From the NCBI GenBank assembly GCA_905234145.1, contig CAJOGK010000016.1, positions 1-62,650 of the forward strand: 62,650 nt of DNA, read 5' to 3'. The stretch is from an uncultured Prevotella sp. GTDB lineage: Bacteria > Bacteroidota > Bacteroidia > Bacteroidales > Bacteroidaceae. Of this stretch, positions 16,392-25,952 are shown piece by piece; within the stretch, counting starts at the first letter, position 1, and each line of letters starts with the position of its first letter. Below the pieces are notes generated by a model. That model ran no database searches and was not told the DNA's origin. It saw nothing but the letters and a program-made list of their open reading frames with translations. The translations under genes and the position numbers were made by a program.

Positions 16392-17654
16392 CTATTGAAT
16401 ATTCATGAGGGTGTGCATAAACTCGTCGAGCTTGAGTAGGCCGTAAGCACCAGAAACACAACTTACTTCGTCGTATTGCTGCACCTCGTCAGGTTTGATA
16501 TTTCTGTGCCAGATAAGGAACGGCACAGGTTTTCCTACGTGAATGCGCATTTCCACTGGCGTCAAATGATCGGGCAATACTGCGATACATACAGGCTCTT
16601 GCCAAGATGACACCTCTTTATATATAGGAGCTATCAAACGCTGATCCAGATACTCGATGGTTTTGAGTTTCAGTTCCAAATCACCATCATGTCCTGCTTC
16701 ATCGCTGGCCTCTACATGCACAAAAACAAAGTCGTCGTGCTTTAAAGCTTCGATAGCAGCCTGGGCCTTCCCTTCGTAATTGGTATTGGCAAGACCCGTA
16801 GCGCCCTCAACCTCAATAATCCTCAATCCTGCATAATGACCTATACCACGAATCAAATCCACAGCTGAAATCACAGTGCCTGATTTAATCTTAGGATATT
16901 GTTGTTGGAGCGTTTCCATCGATGGGCGATAACCACCACTCCAAGGCCAGATGCTATTTGCCTGGCGCTCACCCCTCTTAGCACGTTCGATGTTAAAAGG
17001 ATGCTGAGCTAGCAGCTCTTGCGATTTCAGAATCATCTCGTTAATGAGGTCTGCGGTTTCTTGGGGCGATAGCCTGTTCGAATTATCCTCAATATCCTTT
17101 TCTGGTTTTACAAGCAAGGGGCGCCATGGTTCATTAGGATGATCATGAGGTGGCGCACAATCGATATGCTTATTGCCGCCCTTAATCACTAACAGATGGC
17201 GATACTGTATACCTGTGATGAATTTTATGCGCTCGCAACCCTCACGCTCGTTGATGGGTTTAGCCAAATGCTCGTTGAGATACTTAATAAGTACATCGGC
17301 ATCGGCAGTTTCAAGATTACCACCATTATGAGTGATAATCTTTCCATCCTCAAGTGTGATGATATTGCAACGAATAGCAAAGTCATCATCAGCCATTTCG
17401 TAACCTATACTGGCAGCCTCGAGAGGGCCACGTCCTTCATATACCTTATTCAGGTCATAGCCTAAGATGGCTGTATTAGCCACCTCGCTGCCTGGAGGAA
17501 AACCCTCTGGCACAGTGATGAGTCGTCCACAGCGCCCCTCGTGTGCCAGCTGGTCCATCATAGGTTTATGGGCATATTGCAATAAGGTCTTCCCACCGAG
17601 TCGCTCGACGGGAAGATCTGCCATGCCATCACCAAGAATGATGATATGCTTCAT
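16392..17654 (-). CDS. ApgM-family phosphoglycerate mutase-like protein, likely the homoserine kinase of the thr operon
   Basis: A 420-residue member of the cofactor-independent phosphoglycerate mutase (ApgM/alkaline phosphatase) superfamily: IIILGDGMADLP at the N-terminus, GFPPGSEVANTAILGYD with the catalytic Ser/Thr region, VHVEASDEAGHDGD, and VLPDHLTPVEMRIHVGKPVPF near the end (quoted in parts: VLPDHLTP, HVGKPVPF). It sits between thrA and thrC, and no classical GHMP homoserine kinase thrB is present. As I recall, fitness genetics in Bacteroides thetaiotaomicron assigned homoserine kinase activity to the equivalent gene, so the same role is likely here. A glycolytic mutase role cannot be excluded from sequence. 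Confidence 0.82.
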   Translation of the reverse strand: MKHIIILGDGMADLPVERLGGKTLLQYAHKPMMDQLAHEGRCGRLITVPEGFPPGSEVANTAILGYDLNKVYEGRGPLEAASIGYEMADDDFAIRCNIITLEDGKIITHNGGNLETADADVLIKYLNEHLAKPINEREGCERIKFITGIQYRHLLVIKGGNKHIDCAPPHDHPNEPWRPLLVKPEKDIEDNSNRLSPQETADLINEMILKSQELLAQHPFNIERAKRGERQANSIWPWSGGYRPSMETLQQQYPKIKSGTVISAVDLIRGIGHYAGLRIIEVEGATGLANTNYEGKAQAAIEALKHDDFVFVHVEASDEAGHDGDLELKLKTIEYLDQRLIAPIYKEVSSWQEPVCIAVLPDHLTPVEMRIHVGKPVPFLIWHRNIKPDEVQQYDEVSCVSGAYGLLKLDEFMHTLMNIQ

Positions 17655-17660
17655 AAAACT

Positions 17661-20092
17661 TTAGATGTTTGCAATTGACATAATGTTGGCGAACACACCT
17701 GCAGCTGTAACAGCAGCACCAGCACCATAGCCCTGAATGAGCATAGGATATTCTTTGTAGCGCTCTGTCGTAAGCAGCACGATATTGTTAGAGCCCTCCA
17801 GTCCATAGAAAGGATGTCCGTAAGGTACCTCTTTCAGAGCCACACTGGTCTTAAAGTTTGTGGGGTCGTTTTCGTCAGCTTCCATCGTAGCCACAAAGCG
17901 CCAACGCTTATTCTCTGCCTCCAAGACTTTACGACGAGCCTCAAAGTCTGCATCAAGTTCTGGCAACTTAGTCCAGAAGTCGTCGATACTTCCCTCGAAA
18001 TAGCTATCGGGCACGAAGAGATGCTTCTCCACATCCTCTTGCTCTACCTTGTAACCAGCCTCACGGGTAAGAATTACCAGTTTGCGAATTACGTCTGTAC
18101 CGCTAAGGTCGATACGTGGATCTGGCTCAGAATAGCGTTCTTCCTTCGCACGACGAACCGTCTCTGAGAAGGGCACATCAGCAGCAATCTCGTTGAAGAT
18201 GAAATTCAGCGTACCACTTAGGATGGCCTCAATCTTCAAAATCTTATCACCTGAGTTGCAGAGGTCGTTGATCGTACCGATAATTGGCAGACCAGCACCA
18301 ACGTTAGTTTCATAACGGAACCAAACACCTCTGTCGCGAGCTGTCTGTCTCAGCTTCAGATAGCTGTCGTAGTCGCTCGAAGCAGCAATCTTATTCGCTG
18401 CAACTACAGATATATTGTGCTCAAGGAAAGTCTGATAAAGCATCGCAATCTGACGACTGGCTGTACAGTCTACGAATACCGAGTTGAAGATGTTCATCTT
18501 TACAATCTCGTCTCTCATGTGCTCTGTATTGGCGGGGAATCCAGCACGCAGAATCTTCTCATAATTATCGAGGTCTATACCATCGCGATCAAGCACGAAA
18601 TTATCCACATCCGAGATTCCTACCACGTTCAACTTCAGTCTGCGAGATTGCATGAGGAACTGCTGCTGGGTACGAATCTGCTCAAGCAGCATACCACCCA
18701 CGGTGCCAATACCACAGATAAAGAGGTTGAGCACCTTGTATTCTGACAGGAAGAACGAGTCGTGGAGCACGTTGAGCGACTTACGCAAGAAGCGACCATC
18801 TACAACGAACGAGATATTCGTTTCAGAAGCACCCTGAGCACAAGCAATCACGCTGATACCAGAGCGTCCGAGTGTGCCAAACAGTTTACCTGCGATACCA
18901 GGCGTCTGCTTCATGTTCTCACCCACGATAGCGATAGTGGCCAAACCACTCTCTACCTGCATGGGGAACATTGCACCCGTTTCAATCTCCTTGGCAAATT
19001 CTGCATCCAGAACCTCTGCTGCAGCTGCAGCATCCTCGTCGCGAACACCAATAGAAGTTGAGTTCTCTGATGATGCCTGAGATACCATGAATACGGAAAT
19101 ACCCTTATTGGCAAGCGTGGTAAAGATACGACGGTTTACACCAATTACACCCACCATCGAAAGACCAGTTACGGTAATCAGCGAGGTACCCTTAATACTA
19201 GAGATACCCTTGATAGGTTTATTATCGTCCTCGATCTTTGCCTTAATAAGTGTACCTGGATGTTCAGGGTTAAAGGTGTTCTTAACCTTAATGGGGATAT
19301 TCTTGACACAAACAGGATAGATGGTTGGTGGGTAAATCACCTTTGCACCAAAGTTACAGAGCTCCATCGCTTCAATATACGAGAGCTCGTTGATGGTATA
19401 GGCCGACTTGATGACCTTCGGGTCAGCTGTCATGAAACCATCAACATCCGTCCAGATCTCCAGTACTTCAGCATTCAGAACTGCTGCAATGATTGAAGCG
19501 GTGTAGTCAGAACCTCCTCGTCCGAGATTCGTTGTCTCGTGGGTATCGCGATCTCTGGCGATGAAGCCAGGAACCACGTAAATACTCTTGTCGTTCAGAT
19601 CTTTGAAGGCTTCTTTTACCAACTCTGTGGTAAGGTCGGCATCAATCACGTGCTTACCCTGCTTCTTTTCAGTGCGGATAAAATCACGGGCATTCATGCG
19701 AACACCATTCTTCACCATCGCAGCTACAATGTGTGAACTCAGTCGTTCACCATAGCTTACAATCGCGTCCTCGGTCTTCTTCGAAAGATCGTGAATGAGA
19801 TAAACACCGTAGAAGATACTCTTCAACTGGTCGAAGAGCTGATCTACATTATTAAATAAGTAATGATGGCCTCAATCATCTGGTGGTGGCGAGTAACCAT
19901 CGCGTCGAATTCCTCACGATAGTGCTCATCGCCCTGCTTGGCCATCTGAGATGTGGCGATCAGTTTGTCGGTGATGCCGTCAAGTGCACTTACTACTACT
20001 ACGACAGGTTGCGTCCGAGCCTCTGTCTCCACAATTTTTTTCAAGCTAAGAATGCTTTTTACGGAACCTACGGACGTTCCGCCGAATTTCAT
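17661..20092 (-). pseudogene. thrA: Bifunctional aspartokinase/homoserine dehydrogenase, frameshifted near the N-terminus
   Basis: ThrA phosphorylates aspartate and reduces aspartate semialdehyde to homoserine. The start MKFGGTSVGSV (20092) carries the kinase lysine motif; the frame then stops at 19844 after IEAIITYLIM. The remaining ~720 residues are read in another frame from about 19860, beginning LFNNVDQLFDQ and including VYLIHDLSKKT, SYGERLSS, two ACT domains (about 300-460), and homoserine dehydrogenase with GIGTVGG. Around seven residues that normally link IIT to the next helix are missing, so a short deletion rather than a single-base slip is likely. The gene heads the thr operon and threonine synthesis would fail if this is real. 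Confidence 0.9.
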
Positions 20093-20156
20093 TCCTATGC
20101 AATTTATCTTTCCGAATGGTACCCCTCAACAAGCAGGGTATTCTCCATTGGCGCTG

Positions 20157-20164
20157 CAAAGGTA
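20157..20164 (-). promoter_or_regulatory. -7 promoter box of the thr operon
   Basis: TACCTTTG on the minus strand, 64 bp before the thrA ATG. The short leader shows no obvious attenuator or run of threonine codons. Confidence 0.65.
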
Positions 20165-20209
20165 ATGCATTTTTTTCAATTCGCCATCACTTTTTTCGAA
20201 TTTTCTTTG

Positions 20210-20217
20210 TACCTTTG
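20210..20217 (+). promoter_or_regulatory. -7 promoter box of the FAD oxidoreductase gene
   Basis: TACCTTTG, 17 bp before the ATG at 20235; divergent from the thr promoter. Confidence 0.65.
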
Positions 20218-20234
20218 CAGAAATTATTGATGAA

Positions 20235-21893
20235 ATGACAAACGAATATCAGATACGAGTCGTGCCTGAAGTAGCGGCACAAGAGGATAGGCTAAAGGCG
20301 TATCTGGCTGATGAACAGGGCATTGACGCTAGAACAATCTATGGTGTGAGGATTCTGAAGCGTAGTATCGATGCTCGCCAACGACAGATTTACGTAAACT
20401 TGAAAGTGCGTGTTTACATCAATGAACAGCCTCACGATGATGAATATGTAAAGACCGACTATCCCAATGTAGATGGTAAGCCTCAGGTGATTGTGGTAGG
20501 TGCAGGGCCTGGTGGCTTGTTTGCAGCCCTCCGACTGATAGAATTAGGCTTACGTCCTATCGTGCTGGAGAGAGGAAAGAATGTGCATGATCGCAAAAAA
20601 GACTTGGCACTTATTACCAAGACGCAGAAGGTAGATGCAGAGAGCAATTACTGTTTTGGTGAGGGTGGGGCTGGAGCCTACTCCGATGGCAAACTTTATA
20701 CACGTTCCAAAAAGCGTGGCAATACAGATAAGATCCTCAATGTGTTTTGTCAGCATGGGGCCTCTACGGCTATCCTCGCAGATGCCCATCCGCATATAGG
20801 TACTGATAGATTACCCAAGGTTATTGAGGCCATGCGCAATACCATCATCCGATGTGGTGGCGAAGTGCATTTCCAAACGAAGATGACGGGATTAATTATA
20901 AGTGGTGAGAAGTTAGGGGTTAGTGGTGAGAGAATACTCAGCAATGCAGAACAAACTGTTATAGGTGTAGAAGCAGAGGTAATCTCTAACCCCTCACCTC
21001 TAACCACTCACCTCTCTTTTATGGGTCCAGTAATTCTTGCCACAGGTCACTCAGCCAGAGACGTTTATAGGTATTTAGCTGAAGCAAAGATTGAAATAGA
21101 AGCAAAGGGCATTGCAGTAGGTGTACGACTAGAACATCCCTCTCAATTAATCGATCAGATACAGTATCATAATAAGCAAGGTAGAGGTCGATGGTTGCCT
21201 GCTGCTGAATATTCGATGGTTACTCAGATTGATGGACGAGGGGTTTACTCATTCTGTATGTGTCCTGGAGGCTTTGTCATTCCTGCAGCTACCGATAAAG
21301 AACAGATTGTTGTGAATGGTATGAGTCCTGCCAGTAGAAGTACGCAATGGTCGAATTCTGGTATGGTGGTCGAGATACGTCCAGAGGACATCCAAGGTTT
21401 GCAGGGTAATCATAGCGATCCACTATCCACTATCCATTCTCAATTAAGCGTGATGCGTTTCCAAGAAGAATTGGAACGGATGTGCTGGCAGCAAGGGAAT
21501 ATGCAACAAACGGCACCTGCTCAAAGAATGGCCGATTTCGTCAATAATCGTTTAAGCTACGATCTTCCTAAATCTTCTTATGCACCAGGTCTGATCTCCA
21601 GTCCGTTGCATTTCTGGCTTCCTAAGCAGATTTCCCATCGACTACAAGAGGGGTTCAAGGTGTTTGGCAAGAATGCTCATGGCTTCTTAACCAACGAAGC
21701 CATATTGATAGCAGTAGAGACTCGTACCAGTAGTCCTGTGCGCATTATTCGCGACAAAGATACCCTTCAACATGTGCGTATTCAGGGCTTATTTCCCTGT
21801 GGTGAAGGCGCTGGATATGCGGGTGGAATCGTCTCTGCAGGTGTCGATGGGGAGCGCTGTGCAGAAATGTGTGCTGCTTATATGCAAAAATAG
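20235..21893 (+). CDS. FAD-dependent dehydrogenase of the COG2509 type, carrying two in-frame repeat insertions
   Basis: A 552-residue flavoprotein of uncharacterised function. The N-terminal ~85 residues form a small domain found in this family (YGVRILKRSIDARQRQI). The Rossmann motif GAGPGGLFAALRL begins near 89, followed by ERGKNVHDRKKD and CFGEGGAGAYSDGKLYTR, typical of the family, and FPCGEGAGYAGGIVSAGVDG near the C-terminus. Two stretches look foreign: about residues 222-260, coded by a G-rich inverted heptamer repeat, and about 388-405 (GLQGNHSDPLSTIHSQL), coded by an element shared with the ModF-like gene at 29.6 kb. The frame stays open through both. Confidence 0.85.
   Translation: MTNEYQIRVVPEVAAQEDRLKAYLADEQGIDARTIYGVRILKRSIDARQRQIYVNLKVRVYINEQPHDDEYVKTDYPNVDGKPQVIVVGAGPGGLFAALRLIELGLRPIVLERGKNVHDRKKDLALITKTQKVDAESNYCFGEGGAGAYSDGKLYTRSKKRGNTDKILNVFCQHGASTAILADAHPHIGTDRLPKVIEAMRNTIIRCGGEVHFQTKMTGLIISGEKLGVSGERILSNAEQTVIGVEAEVISNPSPLTTHLSFMGPVILATGHSARDVYRYLAEAKIEIEAKGIAVGVRLEHPSQLIDQIQYHNKQGRGRWLPAAEYSMVTQIDGRGVYSFCMCPGGFVIPAATDKEQIVVNGMSPASRSTQWSNSGMVVEIRPEDIQGLQGNHSDPLSTIHSQLSVMRFQEELERMCWQQGNMQQTAPAQRMADFVNNRLSYDLPKSSYAPGLISSPLHFWLPKQISHRLQEGFKVFGKNAHGFLTNEAILIAVETRTSSPVRIIRDKDTLQHVRIQGLFPCGEGAGYAGGIVSAGVDGERCAEMCAAYMQK
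20899..21016. repeat. Inverted GGTKAGN heptamer repeat inside a coding sequence
   Basis: The left arm (20901-20932) consists of 7-mers such as GGTGAGA, AGTTAGG and GGTTAGT; the right arm (20983-21016) is the reverse complement pattern, TCTCTAACC and CCTCACC. The arms are separated by about 50 bp and would form a long imperfect hairpin. It lies wholly within the FAD dehydrogenase gene. Confidence 0.75.
21396..21447 (+). repeat. Copy 1 of the GLQGNH repeat element (inside the FAD dehydrogenase gene)
   Basis: A 19-bp head beginning GGTTTGCAGGGTAATC is followed by 7-mers CACTATC, CACTATC, CATTCTC. The head and tail match, on the opposite strand, the repeat at 29547-29600 in the ModF-like gene. 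It encodes GLQGNH followed by LSTIHSQL. Confidence 0.75.
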
Positions 21894-21926
21894 TGTAAAA
21901 AGTTTGGTTATTCCAATTCTTTTTTG

Positions 21927-21934
21927 TATCTTTG
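21927..21934 (+). promoter_or_regulatory. -7 promoter box of the cytidylate-kinase-like gene
   Basis: TATCTTTG, 36 bp before the ATG at 21971. Confidence 0.65.
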
Positions 21935-21970
21935 CCAACAAAGAAAATGTTTAACTAGAAACTGTACATT

Positions 21971-22591
21971 ATGAACAGGGAGGAACAATTCGTGATTACG
22001 ATCAGCCGCCAGTTTGGTACAGGCGGTCATGAGATTGGAGCAGAAATGGCACGCAGACTCGGTGTGAAACTGCTCGACAAGCAAATCATTAATGAGGTAG
22101 CTAAACGCAATCATGTGGTTGAAGAAGCGATGGAGAAGATTGAGGCTCGCAATCCTTTATGGCGCGATGATTTCACCAATTTCTATCGCAACTACATGAG
22201 CAAAGCCGAGTATGATGGTACAGAGCATGATGAAACCTCGCGTGCCTTGTTTAAGGCTCAGTGCGAGGCTATCAAGAAGATTGCCGCAGAGGAGTCGTGT
22301 GTCCTTGTGGGTCGCTGTGGTTTCCACATCTTTGAAAACCATCCTAATTGCTTAAAAATCTTCATTCATTCTACTGAAGATTGCCGTAAGCGCAGAATTG
22401 CAGAGAAATACGGGCTCGACCTCAGAGATGCAGCTGCGATGGTGGTAGACAATGATTACAGTCGAGAACTCTACACCAAGACTTTTACAGGCAAGGATTG
22501 GACTGATGCACGTAACTACGACATCTCTATTGATGTGCGAAAATTCGGCATAAATGGGGCTGTCGACTTTTTAATGAAGTGTATTGAGTAG
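21971..22591 (+). CDS. Cytidylate kinase-like protein
   Basis: A 206-residue P-loop protein of the cytidylate-kinase-like family (Cytidylate_kin2). The N-terminus ITISRQFGTGGHEIGAEMARRLG holds a variant P-loop (quoted as ISRQFGTGGHEIG), followed by LLDKQIINEVA, LVGRCGFHIF, and the arginine-rich lid DCRKRRIAEKYG. True cmk proteins differ, so the substrate is unknown; it may phosphorylate a nucleotide or small molecule. It is a single-gene unit. Confidence 0.82.
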   Translation: MNREEQFVITISRQFGTGGHEIGAEMARRLGVKLLDKQIINEVAKRNHVVEEAMEKIEARNPLWRDDFTNFYRNYMSKAEYDGTEHDETSRALFKAQCEAIKKIAAEESCVLVGRCGFHIFENHPNCLKIFIHSTEDCRKRRIAEKYGLDLRDAAAMVVDNDYSRELYTKTFTGKDWTDARNYDISIDVRKFGINGAVDFLMKCIE

Positions 22592-22630
22592 AAATCTTGG
22601 AAAAAATTTGTGTATATACCGATTTTTTAG

Positions 22631-22638
22631 TAATTTTG
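22631..22638 (+). promoter_or_regulatory. -7 promoter box of pheT
   Basis: TAATTTTG, 44 bp before the pheT ATG. Confidence 0.6.
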
Positions 22639-22682
22639 CACTCTGAAATTTCAAAGTTAGTAATTACTAAAGAATCGGTATA

Positions 22683-25136
22683 ATGAATATTTCATGGTTG
22701 AAGGAATACGTTGATTTCGACCTCACGCCCCAGCAGGTGTGTGATGCTCTGACATCTACAGGTCTTGAAGTCGACGCATTGGAAGAAGTACAGAGTATTA
22801 AAGGTGGTCTGAAAGGCCTCTATGTGGGCAAGGTTCTTACATGTGAGGCTCATCCTAATAGCGACCATCTTCATGTAACAACAGTAGATTTAGGCAAGGG
22901 TGAACCTTCACAGATTGTGTGTGGTGCACCCAATGTGGCAGCAGGTCAGAAAGTGATTGTTGCCGATCTTGGTTGTGTGCTCTACGATGGCGATCAGGAG
23001 TTTGTCATCAAGAAGTCTAAGCTACGTGGTGTAGAATCCTGCGGTATGATCTGCGCAGAAGATGAGATTGGCATTGGTACCGACCATGCTGGTATCATCG
23101 TTTTGCCAGAGGATGCAGTCGTTGGCACACCAGCTGCAGAATATTATCATCTGGAGAGCGACTGGCTCATCGAGGTTGATATCACTGCAAACCGTGCTGA
23201 TGGTCTGAGCCACTGGGGTGTAGCGCGCGATCTCTATGCTTGGCTTTTGAGCAATGGCTACGACAGCGAGATGCATCGCCCTGATTGTTCTAAGTTTAAG
23301 GTTGATAACCACGACATGCCTATCGAGGTGGTGATCGAGAATCAGGAGGCCTGCAAGCGTTATGCTTGTGTCAGCATCACTGGTTGCGAGGTAAAGGAGT
23401 CGCCAGAGTGGTTGAAGAACAAACTCACCACCATTGGTCTGCGTCCTATCAATAACATCGTCGACATCACCAATTATATTATGATGGCTTACGGTCAGCC
23501 TCTGCATACTTTCGATGCTGATATGGTTAAGGGTCATAAGATTGTCGTGAAGACGATGCCTGATGGTACACCTTTCCAGACGCTCGATGGCGAGGAGCAC
23601 AAACTGTCTGATCGCGACCTTGCTATCTGCAATGCTGAGGATCCGATGTGTATTGCAGGTGTGTTTGGCGGAAAGGGTAGTGGTACTTACGAGACTACAC
23701 GCAATGTGGTTCTCGAGAGTGCTTATTTTCATCCCACATGGATTCGTAAGAGTGCCCGTCGTCATGGTTTGAGCACCGATGCCAGCTTCCGTTTCGAGCG
23801 TGGTGTCGATCCTAATGGCACGATCTATGCCCTCCAGCAGGCAGCTATCCTCTGTCAGGAGTTGGCTGGTGGTAAGGTGTCGATGGAGATTTGCGATGTT
23901 TATCCAAAGCCCATTAAGAATGCGGTGGTTGAGCTCAAATACGACTATGTCAACAACTTGGTGGGCAAGGAACTCACGCCTGGTGTCATCAAATTCATTT
24001 GTCGTGCGCTCGATATGGAGGTCAAGTTCGAGAACGTGCAGGGCCTTACCCTCGAGATTCCCGCTTATCGTGTCGACGTCACCCGTCCTTGCGATGTTGT
24101 AGAGGATATCCTCCGCATCTATGGATATAATAATGTGGAGATTCCTACCCAGCTGAAGAGCTCGTTGGTGATTAAGGCTGATGAAGACCTGAAGCACAAG
24201 TTGGCTAATCTCGTTAGCGAGCAGTTGGTAGGTGAGGGCTTTAATGAGATTCTGAACAACTCGCTCACCAAGGCAGCCTATTACGATACAGAAGAGACTA
24301 AGAACCCCAACTTGGTTCGTATTATGAATCCGCTTTCGAGCGATCTGAACGTGATGCGCCAGACGCTGCTCTTTGGCGGTCTTGAGAGCATCCAGCACAA
24401 TGTAAACCGCAAGCGTCAGAATCTGCGTTTCTTCGAATTCGGCAACGTTTATACCTTCGATCCTGAGAAGCAGAACAACGACGACCCCATGCAGGCCTAT
24501 AAGGAGCAGTACCATGCTGCACTTTGGGTAACGGGTAAGCGTGTAGAGGGCTCTTGGGCACATGCTAACGAGGAGTCTTCTTTCTATGAACTCAGCGCTT
24601 ATGTTGAGAATATCCTGCGTCGTATTGGTGTTAAGCCAGGTATGATTGTTCGCAAGAAGTCTGATAACGCCATCTTCTCTAGTGGCCTTGCCATCGAGAA
24701 CCGTGGTGGTAAACTGCTCATTGAGATGGGTATCATCACTAAGAAGTTGCAGAAGCAGTTCGGTCTCGACAATCCTGTTTACTATGCAGAACTGAACTGG
24801 ACTGCCCTGATGAAGGTCATCAAGAAGAATGAAGTACTCTACACTGAGATTTCTAAGTTCCCTGCTGTTAGTCGCGACCTTGCTCTCTTGGTTGATGATA
24901 CTGTAGAGTTTGCACAGATCGAGCAGATTGCCCGTCAGACAGGGAAGAAATTCCTTAAGAAAGTCGAGCTCTTCGATGTCTACGAGGGTGACAAGCTGCC
25001 TGCTGGCAAGAAGTCTTATGCCGTCAACTTCATCCTCCAAGACGAAGAGAAAACCATGGGCGACAAGCAGATCGACGCCATCATGCAGAAACTGATTACT
25101 AACATCAAAAAGCAGCTTAATGCTGAGCTTAGGTAA
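22683..25136 (+). CDS. pheT: Phenylalanine--tRNA ligase, beta subunit
   Basis: The 817-residue beta subunit of the (alpha-beta)2 synthetase that charges tRNA-Phe. Domains in order: N-terminal helix MNISWLKEYVDF, EMAP-type tRNA-binding fold (about 40-155, HPNSDHLHV), B3/B4 editing domain (about 210-395, RFERGVDP), B5 domain (about 410-480), catalytic-like core (RFFEFGNVY), and FDX-ACB anticodon-binding domain at the end (from about 725, FPAVSRDLALLV). Length is normal. pheS is not next to it, as is common in this lineage. yebC follows and is probably cotranscribed. Confidence 0.96.
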   Translation: MNISWLKEYVDFDLTPQQVCDALTSTGLEVDALEEVQSIKGGLKGLYVGKVLTCEAHPNSDHLHVTTVDLGKGEPSQIVCGAPNVAAGQKVIVADLGCVLYDGDQEFVIKKSKLRGVESCGMICAEDEIGIGTDHAGIIVLPEDAVVGTPAAEYYHLESDWLIEVDITANRADGLSHWGVARDLYAWLLSNGYDSEMHRPDCSKFKVDNHDMPIEVVIENQEACKRYACVSITGCEVKESPEWLKNKLTTIGLRPINNIVDITNYIMMAYGQPLHTFDADMVKGHKIVVKTMPDGTPFQTLDGEEHKLSDRDLAICNAEDPMCIAGVFGGKGSGTYETTRNVVLESAYFHPTWIRKSARRHGLSTDASFRFERGVDPNGTIYALQQAAILCQELAGGKVSMEICDVYPKPIKNAVVELKYDYVNNLVGKELTPGVIKFICRALDMEVKFENVQGLTLEIPAYRVDVTRPCDVVEDILRIYGYNNVEIPTQLKSSLVIKADEDLKHKLANLVSEQLVGEGFNEILNNSLTKAAYYDTEETKNPNLVRIMNPLSSDLNVMRQTLLFGGLESIQHNVNRKRQNLRFFEFGNVYTFDPEKQNNDDPMQAYKEQYHAALWVTGKRVEGSWAHANEESSFYELSAYVENILRRIGVKPGMIVRKKSDNAIFSSGLAIENRGGKLLIEMGIITKKLQKQFGLDNPVYYAELNWTALMKVIKKNEVLYTEISKFPAVSRDLALLVDDTVEFAQIEQIARQTGKKFLKKVELFDVYEGDKLPAGKKSYAVNFILQDEEKTMGDKQIDAIMQKLITNIKKQLNAELR

Positions 25137-25141
25137 TCATA

Positions 25142-25175
25142 ACTATAAATTATCCACTGTCAATTATAAATTAGT
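25142..25175. repeat. Heptamer-periodic repeat in the pheT-yebC spacer
   Basis: The spacer reads as 7-mers AACTATA, AATTATC, CACTGTC, AATTATA, AATTAG.., the same family as other AT-rich heptamers here. Confidence 0.5.
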
Positions 25176-25183
25176 TTAAACAT

Positions 25184-25909
25184 ATGGGAAGAGCATTTGA
25201 ATATCGTAAAGCTACGAAACTGAAGAGATGGGGCCACATGGCCAAGACATTTACAAAGATTGGCAAGCAGATTGCTATTGCTGTGAAGGCAGGCGGTCCA
25301 GAACCAGAGAACAATCCTGCATTGCGTGCTATCATCGCTAATGCCAAGCGTGAGAACATGCCAAAGGACAACATCGAGCGAGCTATCAAAAACGCGATGG
25401 GTAAAGACCAGAGCGATTACAAAGAGGTAACCTATGAGGGATATGGTCCTCACGGTATTGCCATCTTTGTTGAGACTTTGACAGATAACACCACACGTAC
25501 TGTTGGTGACGTTCGTTCAGTATTCAACAAGTTCAACGGCAACCTTGGTACTCAGGGTTCTTTGAGTTTCCTTTTCGACCACAAGGCAGTGTTCACCTTC
25601 AAGAAGAAGGACGGACTGGATATGGACGAGATGATTCTCGACCTGATTGACTATGGTGTAGAAGATGAGTTCGATGAGGATGAGGAGGAAAACAGCATCA
25701 CCATCTATGCCGATCCTTCAAGCTTCAGCGCTGTGCAGAAGCATTTGGAAGAGAACGGTTTCGAGGTAACAGGTGCTGAGTTCACCCGTATTCCTAACGA
25801 CCTGAAGGATGTTACTCCTGAGCAGCGCGAGTCTATCGACAAGATGATTGAAAAACTCGAGGATTTCGATGATGTTCAGACGGTTTACACCAACATGAAG
25901 CCCGAGTAA
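25184..25909 (+). CDS. YebC/PmpR-family protein
   Basis: A 241-residue member of the YebC/TACO1 family, known as DNA-binding regulators (PmpR) and, more recently, as translation factors helping ribosomes through proline stretches. The N-terminus MGRAFEYRKATKLKRWGHMAK and the TFTKIGKQIAIAVKAGG region (quoted in parts: MGRAFEYRK, AIAVKAGGPEPENNP) are characteristic. Three domains are expected, with the acidic middle domain FDEDEEENSITIYADP visible. It follows pheT by 47 bp and ends at a clear terminator. Confidence 0.93.
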   Translation: MGRAFEYRKATKLKRWGHMAKTFTKIGKQIAIAVKAGGPEPENNPALRAIIANAKRENMPKDNIERAIKNAMGKDQSDYKEVTYEGYGPHGIAIFVETLTDNTTRTVGDVRSVFNKFNGNLGTQGSLSFLFDHKAVFTFKKKDGLDMDEMILDLIDYGVEDEFDEDEEENSITIYADPSSFSAVQKHLEENGFEVTGAEFTRIPNDLKDVTPEQRESIDKMIEKLEDFDDVQTVYTNMKPE

Positions 25910-25910
25910 A

Positions 25911-25952
25911 AAAGAATAAAGCCCTCGCCAATCAGGCGGGGGCTCATTCTTT
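25911..25952. terminator. Bidirectional terminator between yebC and the convergent lipoprotein gene
   Basis: AGCCCTCGCC pairs with GGCGGGGGCT over a 5-nt loop, extended by flanking AAAGAAT/ATTCTTT. Confidence 0.85.

Noticed and set aside
20092..20157. Threonine-responsive attenuator in the thr leader
   Set aside because: The ~55-nt leader has no leader peptide rich in Thr or Ile and no alternative hairpins that I can see.
23022..25040. 672-codon open frame on the strand opposite pheT
   Set aside because: It is exactly antisense to a well conserved gene, has no domain or promoter, and such frames arise from codon bias in pheT.
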